Shown: positions 1 through 6,888, counted from the first letter of the stretch. The stretch is 16,883 bases of DNA from Sphingomonas sp. CCH9-E2 (GCF_001557215.1 NZ_LSJM01000277.1:1-16883), one strand, 5' to 3'. The notes: generated by a model not told the origin, from the letters alone. Translations and numbers: made by a program.

Positions 1-162
1 GGCCTTGACCGGCGACGGACGCGAGGCGAGACCCAAGCGATGCGCCTTGCCGATCACGGCATTGCGGCTCACTCCGCCCAGTTCTTCGGCAATCTGTGTC
101 GCGGTCAGGCCGCTGTCCCACATCTTGCGCAGCGTCTCGATCCGTTCGTCGGTCCAGCTCAT
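1..162 (-). CDS. gcrA: GcrA family cell cycle regulator, N-terminal 54 residues (cut by window edge)
   Basis: The reverse strand reads MSWTDERIETLRKMWDSG, then TATQIAEELGGVSRNAVIGK, then AHRLGLASRPSP, and stays open to the window edge. This is the conserved N-terminal DNA-binding part of the GcrA family, with a helix-turn-helix at about residues 20-45. In Caulobacter, GcrA binds sigma-70 RNA polymerase and activates promoters carrying CcrM-methylated GANTC sites. The ATG at 162-160 is preceded by an AGGGA ribosome site 7 nt away, and MSWT is the usual start of the family. About two thirds of the protein lies outside the window. A GANTC site (177-181) sits just upstream of the start. The gene diverges from the ABC permease across a 63-bp gap. 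Family assignment is near certain from the N-terminus alone; whether the rest is intact cannot be seen. Confidence 0.93.
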   Translation of the reverse strand, partial: MSWTDERIETLRKMWDSGLTATQIAEELGGVSRNAVIGKAHRLGLASRPSPVKA

Positions 163-176
163 TTGTCGTCCCTAAA

Positions 177-181
177 GAATC
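177..181. promoter_or_regulatory. GANTC (CcrM methylation) site upstream of gcrA
   Basis: GAATC lies 15 bp upstream of the gcrA start codon, in the gap shared with the permease gene. In alphaproteobacteria the CcrM methyltransferase methylates GANTC and GcrA responds to that methylation. A single site has a sizeable chance of occurring at random, so a regulatory role is inference. A TTAACC string at 211-216 resembles a CtrA half-site, but no second half is present. Confidence 0.35.
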
Positions 182-188
182 AATCCCG

Positions 189-217
189 TTGCCGGGTGTG
201 GCCGCAGCGATTAACCG
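189..217 (+). promoter_or_regulatory. weak candidate promoter for the ABC permease
   Basis: TTGCCG (189-194), a 17-bp spacer and TAACCG (212-217) form a possible -35/-10 pair. The -10 match is poor. It ends 8 nt before the ATG at 226, which itself has no recognisable ribosome site. If real, the mRNA would start at or next to the start codon. Confidence 0.25.
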
Positions 218-225
218 GCCTTTGC

Positions 226-1071
226 ATGACCGACCAGTCCCCGCCGCCCGAAAGCATGATCGCCGGCCCCGGCGTTCCGATCATCCGTAACGTGAATTGG
301 GGCGGGCTGTGGACCCTCTATGTGAAGGAGGTGCGCCGTTTCTTCAAGGTGCAGCTCCAGACGGTGTGGGCGCCGGCAGTGACGACGCTGCTGTTTCTGG
401 TGGTTTTTACCGTCGCTTTGGGCGGTGGCGGACGAGTCGTGACGCTCGACGGCGTCGCCGTCCCGTTCGCGAACTTCATCGCGCCGGGCCTGATCGTGAT
501 GGGCATGCTCCAGAACGCTTTCGCCAATTCCAGCTTCTCGCTGCTGGTCGGGAAGATTCAGGGGACGATCGTCGATTATCTGATGCCGCCGCTCTCGACC
601 GGAGAGCTGCTGGCGGCGCTGTGCGGCGGCGCGGTCACGCGCGCCTTTTGCGTCGGGGGGGCGGTGTGGCTGGCGATGGCGCTGTGGCCGGGTGTCCATG
701 TCACCCCGGCGCATCTCTGGGCGATCCTGTGGTTCGGTTTCCTCGGATCGCTGTTCCTGGCGCTGATGGGCGTCCTGACCTCGATCTGGGCGGAGAAGTT
801 CGATCACGCCGCAGCCGTGACCAACTTCGTGGTCGCGCCGCTCGCGCTGCTGTCGGGCACCTTTTACTCGGTCGATCGCCTGTCCCCGCTGTTTCAGGCG
901 ATCAGCCACGCGAACCCGTTCTTCTACATCATCTCGGGCTTCCGCTACGGCTTCCTTGGCGTCGCGGACTCGCCGATCCTGCTCGGCAGCGCGGCGATCC
1001 TGCTGCTCGATATCGTGCTGGCGCTCGCCTGCTACGCGCTGCTGCGTTCGGGCTGGAAGATCAAAAGCTAG
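226..1071 (+). CDS. ABC-2 type transporter permease
   Basis: A 281-residue inner-membrane protein of the ABC-2 permease family (YadH/NodJ-like exporters of lipids, polysaccharides or drugs). About six hydrophobic segments fall near residues 48-65, 82-100, 128-152, 163-187, 196-214 and 252-273. Family landmarks are FANFIAPGLIVMG (81-93), the KIQGTIVDYLMPP loop (110-122) and NPFFYIISGFRYGFLG (230-245). The open frame runs further upstream, but an earlier start would overlap gcrA. ATG 226 gives the usual short cytoplasmic N-terminus; ATG 256 is an alternative, and neither has a clear ribosome site. No ATP-binding subunit gene is adjacent: gcrA is divergent on one side and a histidine kinase converges on the other, so the ATPase partner must be encoded elsewhere. 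Its stop shares the bases CTAG with the stop of the convergent gene. The family is secure; the substrate is unknown. Confidence 0.88.
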   Translation: MTDQSPPPESMIAGPGVPIIRNVNWGGLWTLYVKEVRRFFKVQLQTVWAPAVTTLLFLVVFTVALGGGGRVVTLDGVAVPFANFIAPGLIVMGMLQNAFANSSFSLLVGKIQGTIVDYLMPPLSTGELLAALCGGAVTRAFCVGGAVWLAMALWPGVHVTPAHLWAILWFGFLGSLFLALMGVLTSIWAEKFDHAAAVTNFVVAPLALLSGTFYSVDRLSPLFQAISHANPFFYIISGFRYGFLGVADSPILLGSAAILLLDIVLALACYALLRSGWKIKS

Positions 1072-2999
1072 GGTAGAGGCGCATCGCTCAGCGCGGGCAC
1101 GGTGAACCGGAACGCCGCGCCATGCGGAACGCGGTCTTCAGCGACCAGCGTGCCGCCATGCGCTTCGACGATCCGCTTGGAAATATTGAGTCCGATACCC
1201 AGTCCGGATTCGCCCTTGGTCGATGAGAAGCGCTGCCCCAGTCGCTGGGCAAATCCTTCGGGCAAGCCGGTGCCGTTATCGGTGACCTGAATTTCGACGA
1301 GATGGTCGCCCGCCTGCCGCGCCACGATCTCGATCCGCGTCTCGCGCTCCACCGCGTCGCACGCCTCGAACGAATTGCGCAGCAGATTGACCAGCACCTG
1401 CTGGATCTGAATCCGGTCGACATAGACTGGCGGGATGTCGCGCGGGATTTCGACATGCAGCCGCCCGCCCACGCGGCGCGATCCGATCAGCACCAGATTG
1501 ACCGCGTCCTGAACCACGACCTCCAGCGACTCGCGCCGCAGCTCGATCTCGCGGTTCGCCAGAAATGCCCGCAGCCGGCTGATGATCCCGCCTGCGCGGA
1601 GCAGCTGGGCGCTGATCTCCATCATATAGTCCCGCGCCTTTTCGACGTCGTTGCGCTGTTCGAGCACATAGACAGCGGTGGAGACATAGTTGGTCGCGGC
1701 GGTCAGCGGTTGATTGATCTCATGCGCGATATCGCCCGCCAGTTCGCCCATCGCATTCTGTCGCGACAGATGCATCAGCTGGAAGTTCAGGCCGTTGAGC
1801 TGATCCTCCATCGCCATCCGCTCGGTCAGGTCGCGCACGAACGCGACGCAGACCCGCTCGCCCTCCTGCTCGGCAATGCCCAGACGCAGCTCGGCCGGAA
1901 ACTGGACACCGTCCGCGCGGGTGCCGGTAATGAAATGGGATGTGGTCGCGCCGGTATTGCTCCCGGTCATGTCGGGCAGGGTGACCGGGCCGTCGAACAA
2001 CGTGTTGAGCGATCGCCCGTGCAACTCGGCTGCGTTCAGCCCCCAGAGCAAGGGCGCAGAGCGGCTATAGGTGCGGATGACCAGCTGGTCGTTGGTGACG
2101 ATCAGCGCATCGGGCGCGGTTTCCAGGATCGATCCCAGGCGCGCTTCGCCAGCGGCAAGGGCGCGGTTCTGCCGATCCGCGCGATTGATGACATGCGCAA
2201 CCAGCACGGCCATCGCCAGCAGGTTGGACATGGCCATGGCATAGTGAAACTCGGCATTGGTCAGCGGCACCACGTTGCGGAACCCGACCAGCGCGAGCAC
2301 CGGCAGGATCGCGCTGACAATGAGGATCGGGTGGATGCGCTGCAGGATTTTCCACGGCGAGTTGGCGAAGCGATCCTGCGCACCGCCGGTGCCGGTGCTG
2401 AGCACGGTCGCGACCGCCAGCAGGAACACCGGGATGCCGGCGGTGGTGGACACGCCGACGAACCGGGCGTTCGCTTCGGTATCGCTGACGGTGAAGGTCA
2501 GCACCAGCAGCAGTGCCGCCAGCGCCGCGCTGGCCAGCGGCGCACCCCAATCCTGCCAACGCTCTCCCGATGCCTGCGCGAGCAGCGCCAGATTGAGCAG
2601 CAACAGCACCGACAGCGGCCCGAGCGGGGTCGCACGGCGGCCATGCAGCCATGACAGGCCGCTGGCCCCAACCAGGCTATCGAGCGGCCCAGCGAGAATA
2701 CCAAGAATGTGATGCAGCAACAGCAGGGCGATGATCCCCATCACCCCGCGATAGAGGAGGACGGCAGGTCGCGGGCGTCCTGCCATGAACAGCAGCGCGC
2801 CGGATGCGAGCGACAGGAAGGTGGCGGCGGTCAATGGATGGATCGCGCTGCGCGTGTCGCCCAGCCCCCGCAGCAACGGGCTGTGTACGATCCATCCGAT
2901 CAGCACGAGCGCTGGCATGACCGCCGCGAGGACCGCAATCCAGCGCGCAAATCTCAGCGACCCGTCCTTAGGCGGCGACGTCGCTGGCGGATGTGCCAC
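1068..2999 (-). CDS. membrane-bound PAS sensor histidine kinase (FixL-like catalytic core)
   Basis: A 643-residue sensor kinase. About eight hydrophobic segments lie within residues 19-272, then a PAS domain (about 284-394), a HisKA dimerisation/phosphoacceptor domain with the H-box GELAGDIAHEINQPL (H426), and a HATPase domain. The latter shows the N-box QQVLVNLLRNSFEA (N542), G1 DNGTGLP (574-580) and G2 GLGIGLNIS (599-607). PAS and kinase domains resemble the oxygen sensor FixL, but I find no equivalent of the haem-ligating histidine: the stretch after LNTLFDGP (332-338) is shortened and carries none. Haem-based oxygen sensing is therefore unlikely. The start is GTG at 2999, preceded by GAGGAGAAGG at good spacing. 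No response regulator gene is adjacent, so it is an orphan kinase here. The signal is unknown; the multi-helix N-terminus may sense membrane or respiratory state, which is inference. It converges on the ABC permease. Confidence 0.9.
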   Translation of the reverse strand: MAHPPATSPPKDGSLRFARWIAVLAAVMPALVLIGWIVHSPLLRGLGDTRSAIHPLTAATFLSLASGALLFMAGRPRPAVLLYRGVMGIIALLLLHHILGILAGPLDSLVGASGLSWLHGRRATPLGPLSVLLLLNLALLAQASGERWQDWGAPLASAALAALLLVLTFTVSDTEANARFVGVSTTAGIPVFLLAVATVLSTGTGGAQDRFANSPWKILQRIHPILIVSAILPVLALVGFRNVVPLTNAEFHYAMAMSNLLAMAVLVAHVINRADRQNRALAAGEARLGSILETAPDALIVTNDQLVIRTYSRSAPLLWGLNAAELHGRSLNTLFDGPVTLPDMTGSNTGATTSHFITGTRADGVQFPAELRLGIAEQEGERVCVAFVRDLTERMAMEDQLNGLNFQLMHLSRQNAMGELAGDIAHEINQPLTAATNYVSTAVYVLEQRNDVEKARDYMMEISAQLLRAGGIISRLRAFLANREIELRRESLEVVVQDAVNLVLIGSRRVGGRLHVEIPRDIPPVYVDRIQIQQVLVNLLRNSFEACDAVERETRIEIVARQAGDHLVEIQVTDNGTGLPEGFAQRLGQRFSSTKGESGLGIGLNISKRIVEAHGGTLVAEDRVPHGAAFRFTVPALSDAPLP

Positions 3000-3043
3000 A
3001 ACCTTCTCCTCAACCGGAACGCGCGAAAGAGGCCGCTCAAGCG

Positions 3044-3102
3044 GGTGACGCTAGAGGCGCAACGGGATAAAGTCATCCCGCGTTTAATACGGGTGCGTCA
3101 CC
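3044..3102. repeat. nested inverted repeats between the histidine kinase and argD
   Basis: GGTGACGC (3044-3051) and GCGTCACC (3095-3102) are perfect 8-bp complements enclosing 43 bases. Inside, CGGGAT (3063-3068) and ATCCCG (3075-3080) form a second perfect 6-bp stem with a 6-base loop. CCCG (3077-3080) could instead pair with CGGG (3090-3093), so the two inner hairpins exclude each other. The region lies upstream of both divergent genes. It could be a protein-binding site, or a structured leader of the kinase mRNA read leftward. I do not recognise an RNA family. Confidence 0.4.
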
Positions 3103-3110
3103 GCGCCTTA

Positions 3111-3139
3111 TTGACGATGGGGCGACCCCGGTCCTAGGG
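3111..3139 (+). promoter_or_regulatory. candidate argD promoter
   Basis: TTGACG (3111-3116), 17 bp, then CTAGGG (3134-3139) fits a sigma-70-like promoter of alphaproteobacteria with a strong -35 and a poor -10. A short inverted repeat, GACCC (3124-3128) and GGGTC (3137-3141), overlaps the -10 and might be an operator. Transcription would start near 3146, leaving a leader of about 52 nt. Confidence 0.4.
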
Positions 3140-3148
3140 TCCGCCAAC

Positions 3149-3178
3149 GGGCGGTTCGCGATTGGGCCGCCCTTTTCT
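3149..3178 (+). terminator. terminator-like hairpin with U-tract in front of argD (possible attenuator)
   Basis: GGGCGG (3149-3154) pairs with CCGCCC (3167-3172) across a 12-base loop and is followed at once by TTTTCT. This is the form of an intrinsic terminator on the + strand, yet it lies 20 bp upstream of the argD start. CCGCC (3141-3145) could pair with GGCGG (3150-3154) instead and would disrupt it. It may end upstream read-through, or act as an attenuator in the argD leader. Confidence 0.4.
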
Positions 3179-3197
3179 GTTGTGAAGGAGGCTGCCC

Positions 3198-4394
3198 GTG
3201 TCGATCACCCCGCTCATGCCCGTTTACCCGCGGTGCGGTGTGCGTCCGGTGCGAGGCGAAGGCTGTTACCTGATCGGCGAGCGCGGCGAGCGCTATCTCG
3301 ATTTCGCGGCCGGGATCGCGGTCAATGCGCTGGGCCACAGCCATCCCGACTTCATCAAGAAGGTGCAGGATCAGGTCGCGACGCTGATGCACGTGTCCAA
3401 CCTCTATGGCTCGCCACAGGGTGAGGCGCTGGCTGCACGCATCGTCGCTACGAGCTTTGCCGACACCTTGTTCTTCACCAATTCGGGTGCCGAGGCGATC
3501 GAGTGCGCGATCAAGACCGCGCGCCGCTATCACTATGTCAACGGCAACCCGCAGCGGACCAAGATCATCACCTTCCACAACGCCTTTCACGGGCGCACGA
3601 TGGGCGCGATCAGCGCGACCAATCAGGCCAAGATGCGCGACGGGTTCGAACCGTTGCTGCCGGGCTTCGATTACGCGCCGTTCAACGACCTCGACGCCGC
3701 GCTCGCGCTGATCGACGACACCACCGCCGGCTTCATGGTCGAAACCGTGCAGGGCGAAGGCGGGATGACAGCGGGCAAGCCCGAGTTCATTCAGGGCCTG
3801 CGCAAGGCATGCGACGAACACGGCCTGTTGCTGATCCTCGACGAAATCCAGTGCGGCTATGGCCGCACCGGCAAGATGTGGGCGTATGAGCATTACGGCA
3901 TCACCCCCGACATCCTGACCTCCGCCAAGGGGATCGGAAACGGATTCCCGCTCGGCGCGTGCCTCGCGACCGAGGAAGCAGCCAAGGGCATGGTGTTCGG
4001 CACCCATGGCTCGACCTATGGCGGCAACCCGCTGGCCATGGCGGCGGGCATGGCGGTGCTCGACGTGATGGAGGAACCCGGTTTCCTCGAGCATGTCACC
4101 GCGATGGGCGATCGGCTGCGCGCGGCGTTCGAGCAGATGATCCCCAACCACGATCATCTGTTCGACGAGATCCGCGGCAAGGGCCTGATGCTCGGGATCA
4201 AGCTGAAGGAGCCGGCGGTGGCGCGCGACTTCGTGGCGCATCTGCGCGACCATCACGGGCTGCTCACCGTCGCGGCGGGCGAGAATGTGTTCCGCGTCCT
4301 GCCGCCGCTGATCATCGATGAAAGCCATGTCGCCGAAGCGGTCGAAAAGCTGAGCGCGGGCGCGCGCAGCTACACGATGCCGGAGGCGGCATAG
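3198..4394 (+). CDS. argD: acetylornithine/succinyldiaminopimelate aminotransferase
   Basis: A 398-residue class III PLP-dependent aminotransferase of the ArgD family. It converts N-acetylglutamate 5-semialdehyde to N-acetylornithine in arginine synthesis; many ArgD proteins also serve the lysine branch. Visible landmarks are the phosphate-binding NSGAEA (95-100), FHNAFHGRTMGA (126-137), LDEIQCGYGRTG with D215 (214-225), the Schiff-base lysine K244 in TSAKGIGNGFPLG (241-253), and GSTYGGNPLA (271-280). Length is normal. The start is GTG at 3198, with AAGGAGG (3185-3191) ideally placed. argF follows after 57 bp on the same strand, as in many alphaproteobacteria. The upstream leader contains a terminator-like hairpin. 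The symbol astC/argM is possible for relatives, but the argF neighbour favours the biosynthetic role. Confidence 0.95.
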   Translation: MSITPLMPVYPRCGVRPVRGEGCYLIGERGERYLDFAAGIAVNALGHSHPDFIKKVQDQVATLMHVSNLYGSPQGEALAARIVATSFADTLFFTNSGAEAIECAIKTARRYHYVNGNPQRTKIITFHNAFHGRTMGAISATNQAKMRDGFEPLLPGFDYAPFNDLDAALALIDDTTAGFMVETVQGEGGMTAGKPEFIQGLRKACDEHGLLLILDEIQCGYGRTGKMWAYEHYGITPDILTSAKGIGNGFPLGACLATEEAAKGMVFGTHGSTYGGNPLAMAAGMAVLDVMEEPGFLEHVTAMGDRLRAAFEQMIPNHDHLFDEIRGKGLMLGIKLKEPAVARDFVAHLRDHHGLLTVAAGENVFRVLPPLIIDESHVAEAVEKLSAGARSYTMPEAA

Positions 4395-4402
4395 CCACTT
4401 GC

Positions 4403-4422
4403 TCCCCCGGCGCGCTGGGGGA
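4403..4422 (+). repeat. hairpin in the argD-argF gap
   Basis: TCCCCC (4403-4408) and GGGGGA (4417-4422) form a 6-bp GC stem with an 8-base loop. No U-tract follows, so it is not a good terminator. It may stabilise or process the mRNA between the two genes. GGGGGACG occurs again at 4439-4446, where it overlaps the argF ribosome site, so the CCCCC arm could pair with that site instead. Confidence 0.35.
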
Positions 4423-4451
4423 CGCAACCCTGGCCGTAGGGGGACGTATCA

Positions 4452-5387
4452 ATGACCTACCGCAATTTCCTGTCGCTCAGTGACGCCGGTCCCGATGGCC
4501 TTGCGGCGATCCTGGCCGAGGCGATCGACCGCAAGGCGGCGCGCGCTGGCCTGCCCAAGGGCGCGGTCGATCGTGACGCGCCGCTCGCTGGGCATACTCT
4601 GGCGATGGTGTTCGAAAAGAACTCCACCCGCACCCGCGTCAGCTTCGAAATGGCGATCCGCCAGTTGGGCGGGAACTCAGTAATCCTCGACGCCGCGACG
4701 ACGCAGCTTGGGCGCGGCGAGACCGTCGCGGACACGGCGCGAGTCCTGTCGGGCTATTGCGACGCGATCATGGTGCGCACCGACGACCATGCCAAGCTGC
4801 TCGAAATGGCTGAATTTGCCACCGTCCCGGTGATCAACGGCCTGACCGACGACAGCCATCCGTGCCAGATCGTCGCCGACCTCCAGACCATCCTGGAGAG
4901 CGGCAAGGCGCTGCCTGGCCTCAAGGTCGCGTGGCTCGGCGATGGCAACAATGTCCTCGCCTCGATCGTCGAGGCGGCGGGGCTGATGCAGTTTGACGTC
5001 GTCGCCGCCTGTCCGCAGAGCTTCTCGCTCCCGGAAGCCGCGATGGCGCTCGGCAAGGGGCGAGCGACCTGCGTCAACGATCCCGCAGAAGCGGTAGCCG
5101 GGGCGGACATCATCGTCACCGACACCTGGATATCGATGGGCCAGCTGCATGCCGAGGCGAAGCTCGCTGCGCTCGCACCTTATCAGGTCGATGCCGCGCT
5201 GATGGCCAAGGCCAAGCCCGACGCGAAATTCCTCCACTGCCTCCCCGCGCATCGCGGCGAGGAAGTGACGCCGGAGGTGATCGACGGCCCGCAATCGCTG
5301 ATCTGGCCGGAGGCGGAAAACCGCCTGCACGGACAAAAGGCCGTGCTGCGCTGGTGCTTCGGGCAGATTGGCGGCCCGATCGGGTGA
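4452..5387 (+). CDS. argF: ornithine carbamoyltransferase
   Basis: A 311-residue cytoplasmic carbamoyltransferase that makes citrulline from ornithine and carbamoyl phosphate. The carbamoyl-phosphate loop is STRTR (58-62) inside [17 protein letters not shown] (136-139), SMG (228-230, the ornithine loop) and [12 protein letters not shown] (261-272, with the catalytic Cys263) are all present, and the SMG loop plus HCLP separate it from aspartate carbamoyltransferase. Length is typical of the short bacterial OTCases. ATG 4452 has AGGGGG (4438-4443) 8 nt upstream. It lies 57 bp after argD, probably in the same transcript. No terminator is obvious after it; a repeat element fills the gap to hslO. 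Confidence 0.96.
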   Translation: MTYRNFLSLSDAGPDGLAAILAEAIDRKAARAGLPKGAVDRDAPLAGHTLAMVFEKNSTRTRVSFEMAIRQLGGNSVILDAATTQLGRGETVADTARVLSGYCDAIMVRTDDHAKLLEMAEFATVPVINGLTDDSHPCQIVADLQTILESGKALPGLKVAWLGDGNNVLASIVEAAGLMQFDVVAACPQSFSLPEAAMALGKGRATCVNDPAEAVAGADIIVTDTWISMGQLHAEAKLAALAPYQVDAALMAKAKPDAKFLHCLPAHRGEEVTPEVIDGPQSLIWPEAENRLHGQKAVLRWCFGQIGGPIG

Positions 5388-5434
5388 GTTGAACCAACCG
5401 ATCTGCCATCCTATCTCACGCCCTCACCCTGAAA

Positions 5435-5536
5435 CCCGTTTGCCCTGAGCTTGTCGAAGGGCAGCTTCCCGCCGCCCATTAGGACAGGTCGGGGAATGGG
5501 CTTCGACAGCCCCGGATCAGGTCTGGGGCCGAACGG
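5435..5536. repeat. dispersed intergenic repeat, imperfect inverted pair
   Basis: The left arm (5435-5462) contains TGCCCTGAGCTTGTCGAAGG, which I recall as a very frequent intergenic repeat in sphingomonads and other alphaproteobacteria. Read through, it yields the PFDKLRANG tail seen in many mispredicted proteins. The right arm (5498-5536) has GGGCTTCGACAG and ends in CCGAACGG, an inverted but degenerate and lengthened copy. The element fills most of the argF-hslO gap and ends exactly at the hslO ATG. It carries no gene. Confidence 0.7.
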
Positions 5537-6442
5537 ATGATTGCCATGACCGCCCCGACCGACCTCGACCGCACGCTCAACTTCACGATTCCCCAGCGCC
5601 ATGCGCGCGGGCGGATCGCGCGGCTCGGCCCAGTGCTGGGCGAGATCCTTGCCGCGCACGCCTATCCCGCGCCGATCGAACGGCTGCTGGCCGAGGCGCT
5701 GACGCTTACCGCCCTGCTCGGCTCGACCCTCAAGGATGCGGGCGGGCAGCTGACGCTGCAGGCGCAGGCGCAGGGCGGCATCGTCAGTCTGCTGGTGTGC
5801 GACTACAAGGGCGGCGAACTGCGCGGCTATGTCCAATATGATGTCGACCGGCTGGCCGAACTTGGCAGCAGTCCGTCGCTCTATGCGCTGTTCAACCAGG
5901 GCTATCTGGCGATGACCTTCGACCAGGCGACCACCGGCGAGCGCTATCAGGGCATCGTCCCGCTCGACGGCGGGTCGCTGGCCGAAGCGGCGGAGAATTA
6001 TTTCGACCAGTCGGAGCAGATTCCCACTCTGGTCCGGCTCGGTGTCGGCCATGACGCGGCGGGCAATTGCATCGGCGGCGGGCTGTTCCTCCAGCACCTG
6101 CCCGAAGGCGAGGAGGGCGGCGAACGCCTGCACGCGCGCGAAACGCACCCGGAATGGGAGCATGTCGAAGCGCTGGGCGGCACGATCAGCGCCGCGGAGC
6201 TGGCCGACCCCGCGACCCCGCTCGAGACGCTGCTCTGGCGGCTGTTCAACGAGGATGAAGTGCGCGTCCAGTCGGGCGGCGATCTGGTCCGCGGGTGCCG
6301 GTGCGATCCCGACTATATCGGGTCGGTGCTGGCAAAGTTTTCGGCCGAAGACCGCGTGGAAATGGCCGAGAATGGCTTCATCACCGTGGACTGCGCCTTC
6401 TGCGCAAAGAAGTTTCCGATCGCGCTCGACAGCTTTGCCTGA
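5537..6442 (+). CDS. hslO: redox-regulated chaperone Hsp33
   Basis: A 301-residue Hsp33. This cytoplasmic holdase is activated when oxidants release zinc from four cysteines at the C-terminus. The zinc ligands are visible as CRC (C254, C256) and CAFC (C286, C289), spaced as in the family. The N-terminal substrate-binding domain covers roughly residues 10-200 (LTLTALLGSTLKDAGGQLTL, 55-74). Length is normal. Start choice is uncertain: ATG 5537 abuts the repeat element and has no ribosome site, and ATG 5546 is equally plausible. The argD-argF-hslO order is common in alphaproteobacteria, although the repeat may have changed how hslO is expressed. Function is secure; the first 3 residues are not. 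Confidence 0.94.
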   Translation: MIAMTAPTDLDRTLNFTIPQRHARGRIARLGPVLGEILAAHAYPAPIERLLAEALTLTALLGSTLKDAGGQLTLQAQAQGGIVSLLVCDYKGGELRGYVQYDVDRLAELGSSPSLYALFNQGYLAMTFDQATTGERYQGIVPLDGGSLAEAAENYFDQSEQIPTLVRLGVGHDAAGNCIGGGLFLQHLPEGEEGGERLHARETHPEWEHVEALGGTISAAELADPATPLETLLWRLFNEDEVRVQSGGDLVRGCRCDPDYIGSVLAKFSAEDRVEMAENGFITVDCAFCAKKFPIALDSFA

Positions 6443-6473
6443 CCGAATCTGTCAGCGTACTGAAAGACGAATC
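6435..6473 (+). promoter_or_regulatory. candidate promoter with two GANTC sites
   Basis: TTGCCT (6435-6440), 17 bp, TACTGA (6458-6463) is a candidate promoter overlapping the end of hslO. One GAATC lies inside the spacer (6445-6449) and another near the expected start of transcription (6469-6473). GANTC between or next to the core elements is the arrangement known for GcrA/CcrM-dependent promoters in Caulobacter. The promoter itself is a moderate match. Confidence 0.4.
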
Positions 6474-6492
6474 GTGCTACAGGAGCGGCAGA

Positions 6493-6888
6493 ATGAAAAT
6501 GCTTCGCGCCCTTGCGACTTTGGTCGCGCTGTCGATTCCGCTCGCGGCGGGGAGTGCCGGTCGCGCTGACGGCCTGACTGCGCTCGCCGGTATCGAGCGC
6601 GGTGAGTGGACGTTGCGCGCGGCCGATGGGTCGACGCGCAGCATCTGCATTACCGACCCGCAAGTCATGCTCCAGCTTCAGCATCGCGGCATGGCCTGCA
6701 CCCGCTTCGTGGTCGAGGACGGATCGCAGGGTGGGCGCGTTACCTATAGTTGCCCCGGCATCGGCAATGGCGCCACCCGTGTGGTGATCGAAACGCCGCG
6801 CCTGATCCGTGTGGAGAGCCAGGGCGTCAGCCGCGGGCTGCCCTTCGCGTTCGAATATGAAGGGCGTCGGACCGGCCCTTGCCATTGA
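6493..6888 (+). CDS. small secreted protein, DUF3617-like
   Basis: A 131-residue protein with an N-terminal signal peptide: MKMLRALATLVALSIPLAAG, hydrophobic over residues 4-20, with likely cleavage near residues 20-26. The mature part has GIERGEWTLRAADGSTRSIC, a cysteine pair around CITDPQ...GMAC, TYSCPGIGNG, and ends GRRTGPCH. Four cysteines suggest two periplasmic disulfides. The GxW-then-Cys pattern with a terminal Cys resembles the DUF3617 type of periplasmic proteins common in sphingomonads; I cannot confirm the family and no function is known. ATG 6493 has AGGAG (6481-6485) at 7 nt; the upstream extension of the frame overlaps hslO and is not needed. It lies 50 bp after hslO and 54 bp before queC. 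The promoter carries two GANTC sites. Confidence 0.82.
   Translation: MKMLRALATLVALSIPLAAGSAGRADGLTALAGIERGEWTLRAADGSTRSICITDPQVMLQLQHRGMACTRFVVEDGSQGGRVTYSCPGIGNGATRVVIETPRLIRVESQGVSRGLPFAFEYEGRRTGPCH

Noticed and set aside
211..216. CtrA binding site (TTAACC)
   Set aside because: Only one half-site is present and no TTAA-N7-TTAA spacing is found.
40..225. 62-codon N-terminal extension of the ABC permease
   Set aside because: It overlaps gcrA on the opposite strand and does not resemble permease N-termini.
1302..2654. 450-codon open frame on the plus strand
   Set aside because: It is antisense to the histidine kinase, which has complete catalytic motifs; the frame has no recognisable family and antisense-like composition.
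3108..4427. 439-codon open frame on the minus strand
   Set aside because: It is antisense to argD, whose family assignment is certain; composition is typical of a shadow frame.
5411..6163. 250-codon minus-strand frame containing PFDKLRANG
   Set aside because: It is antisense to hslO and ends in the repeat element. The PFDKLRANG tail is a known translation artefact of that repeat.
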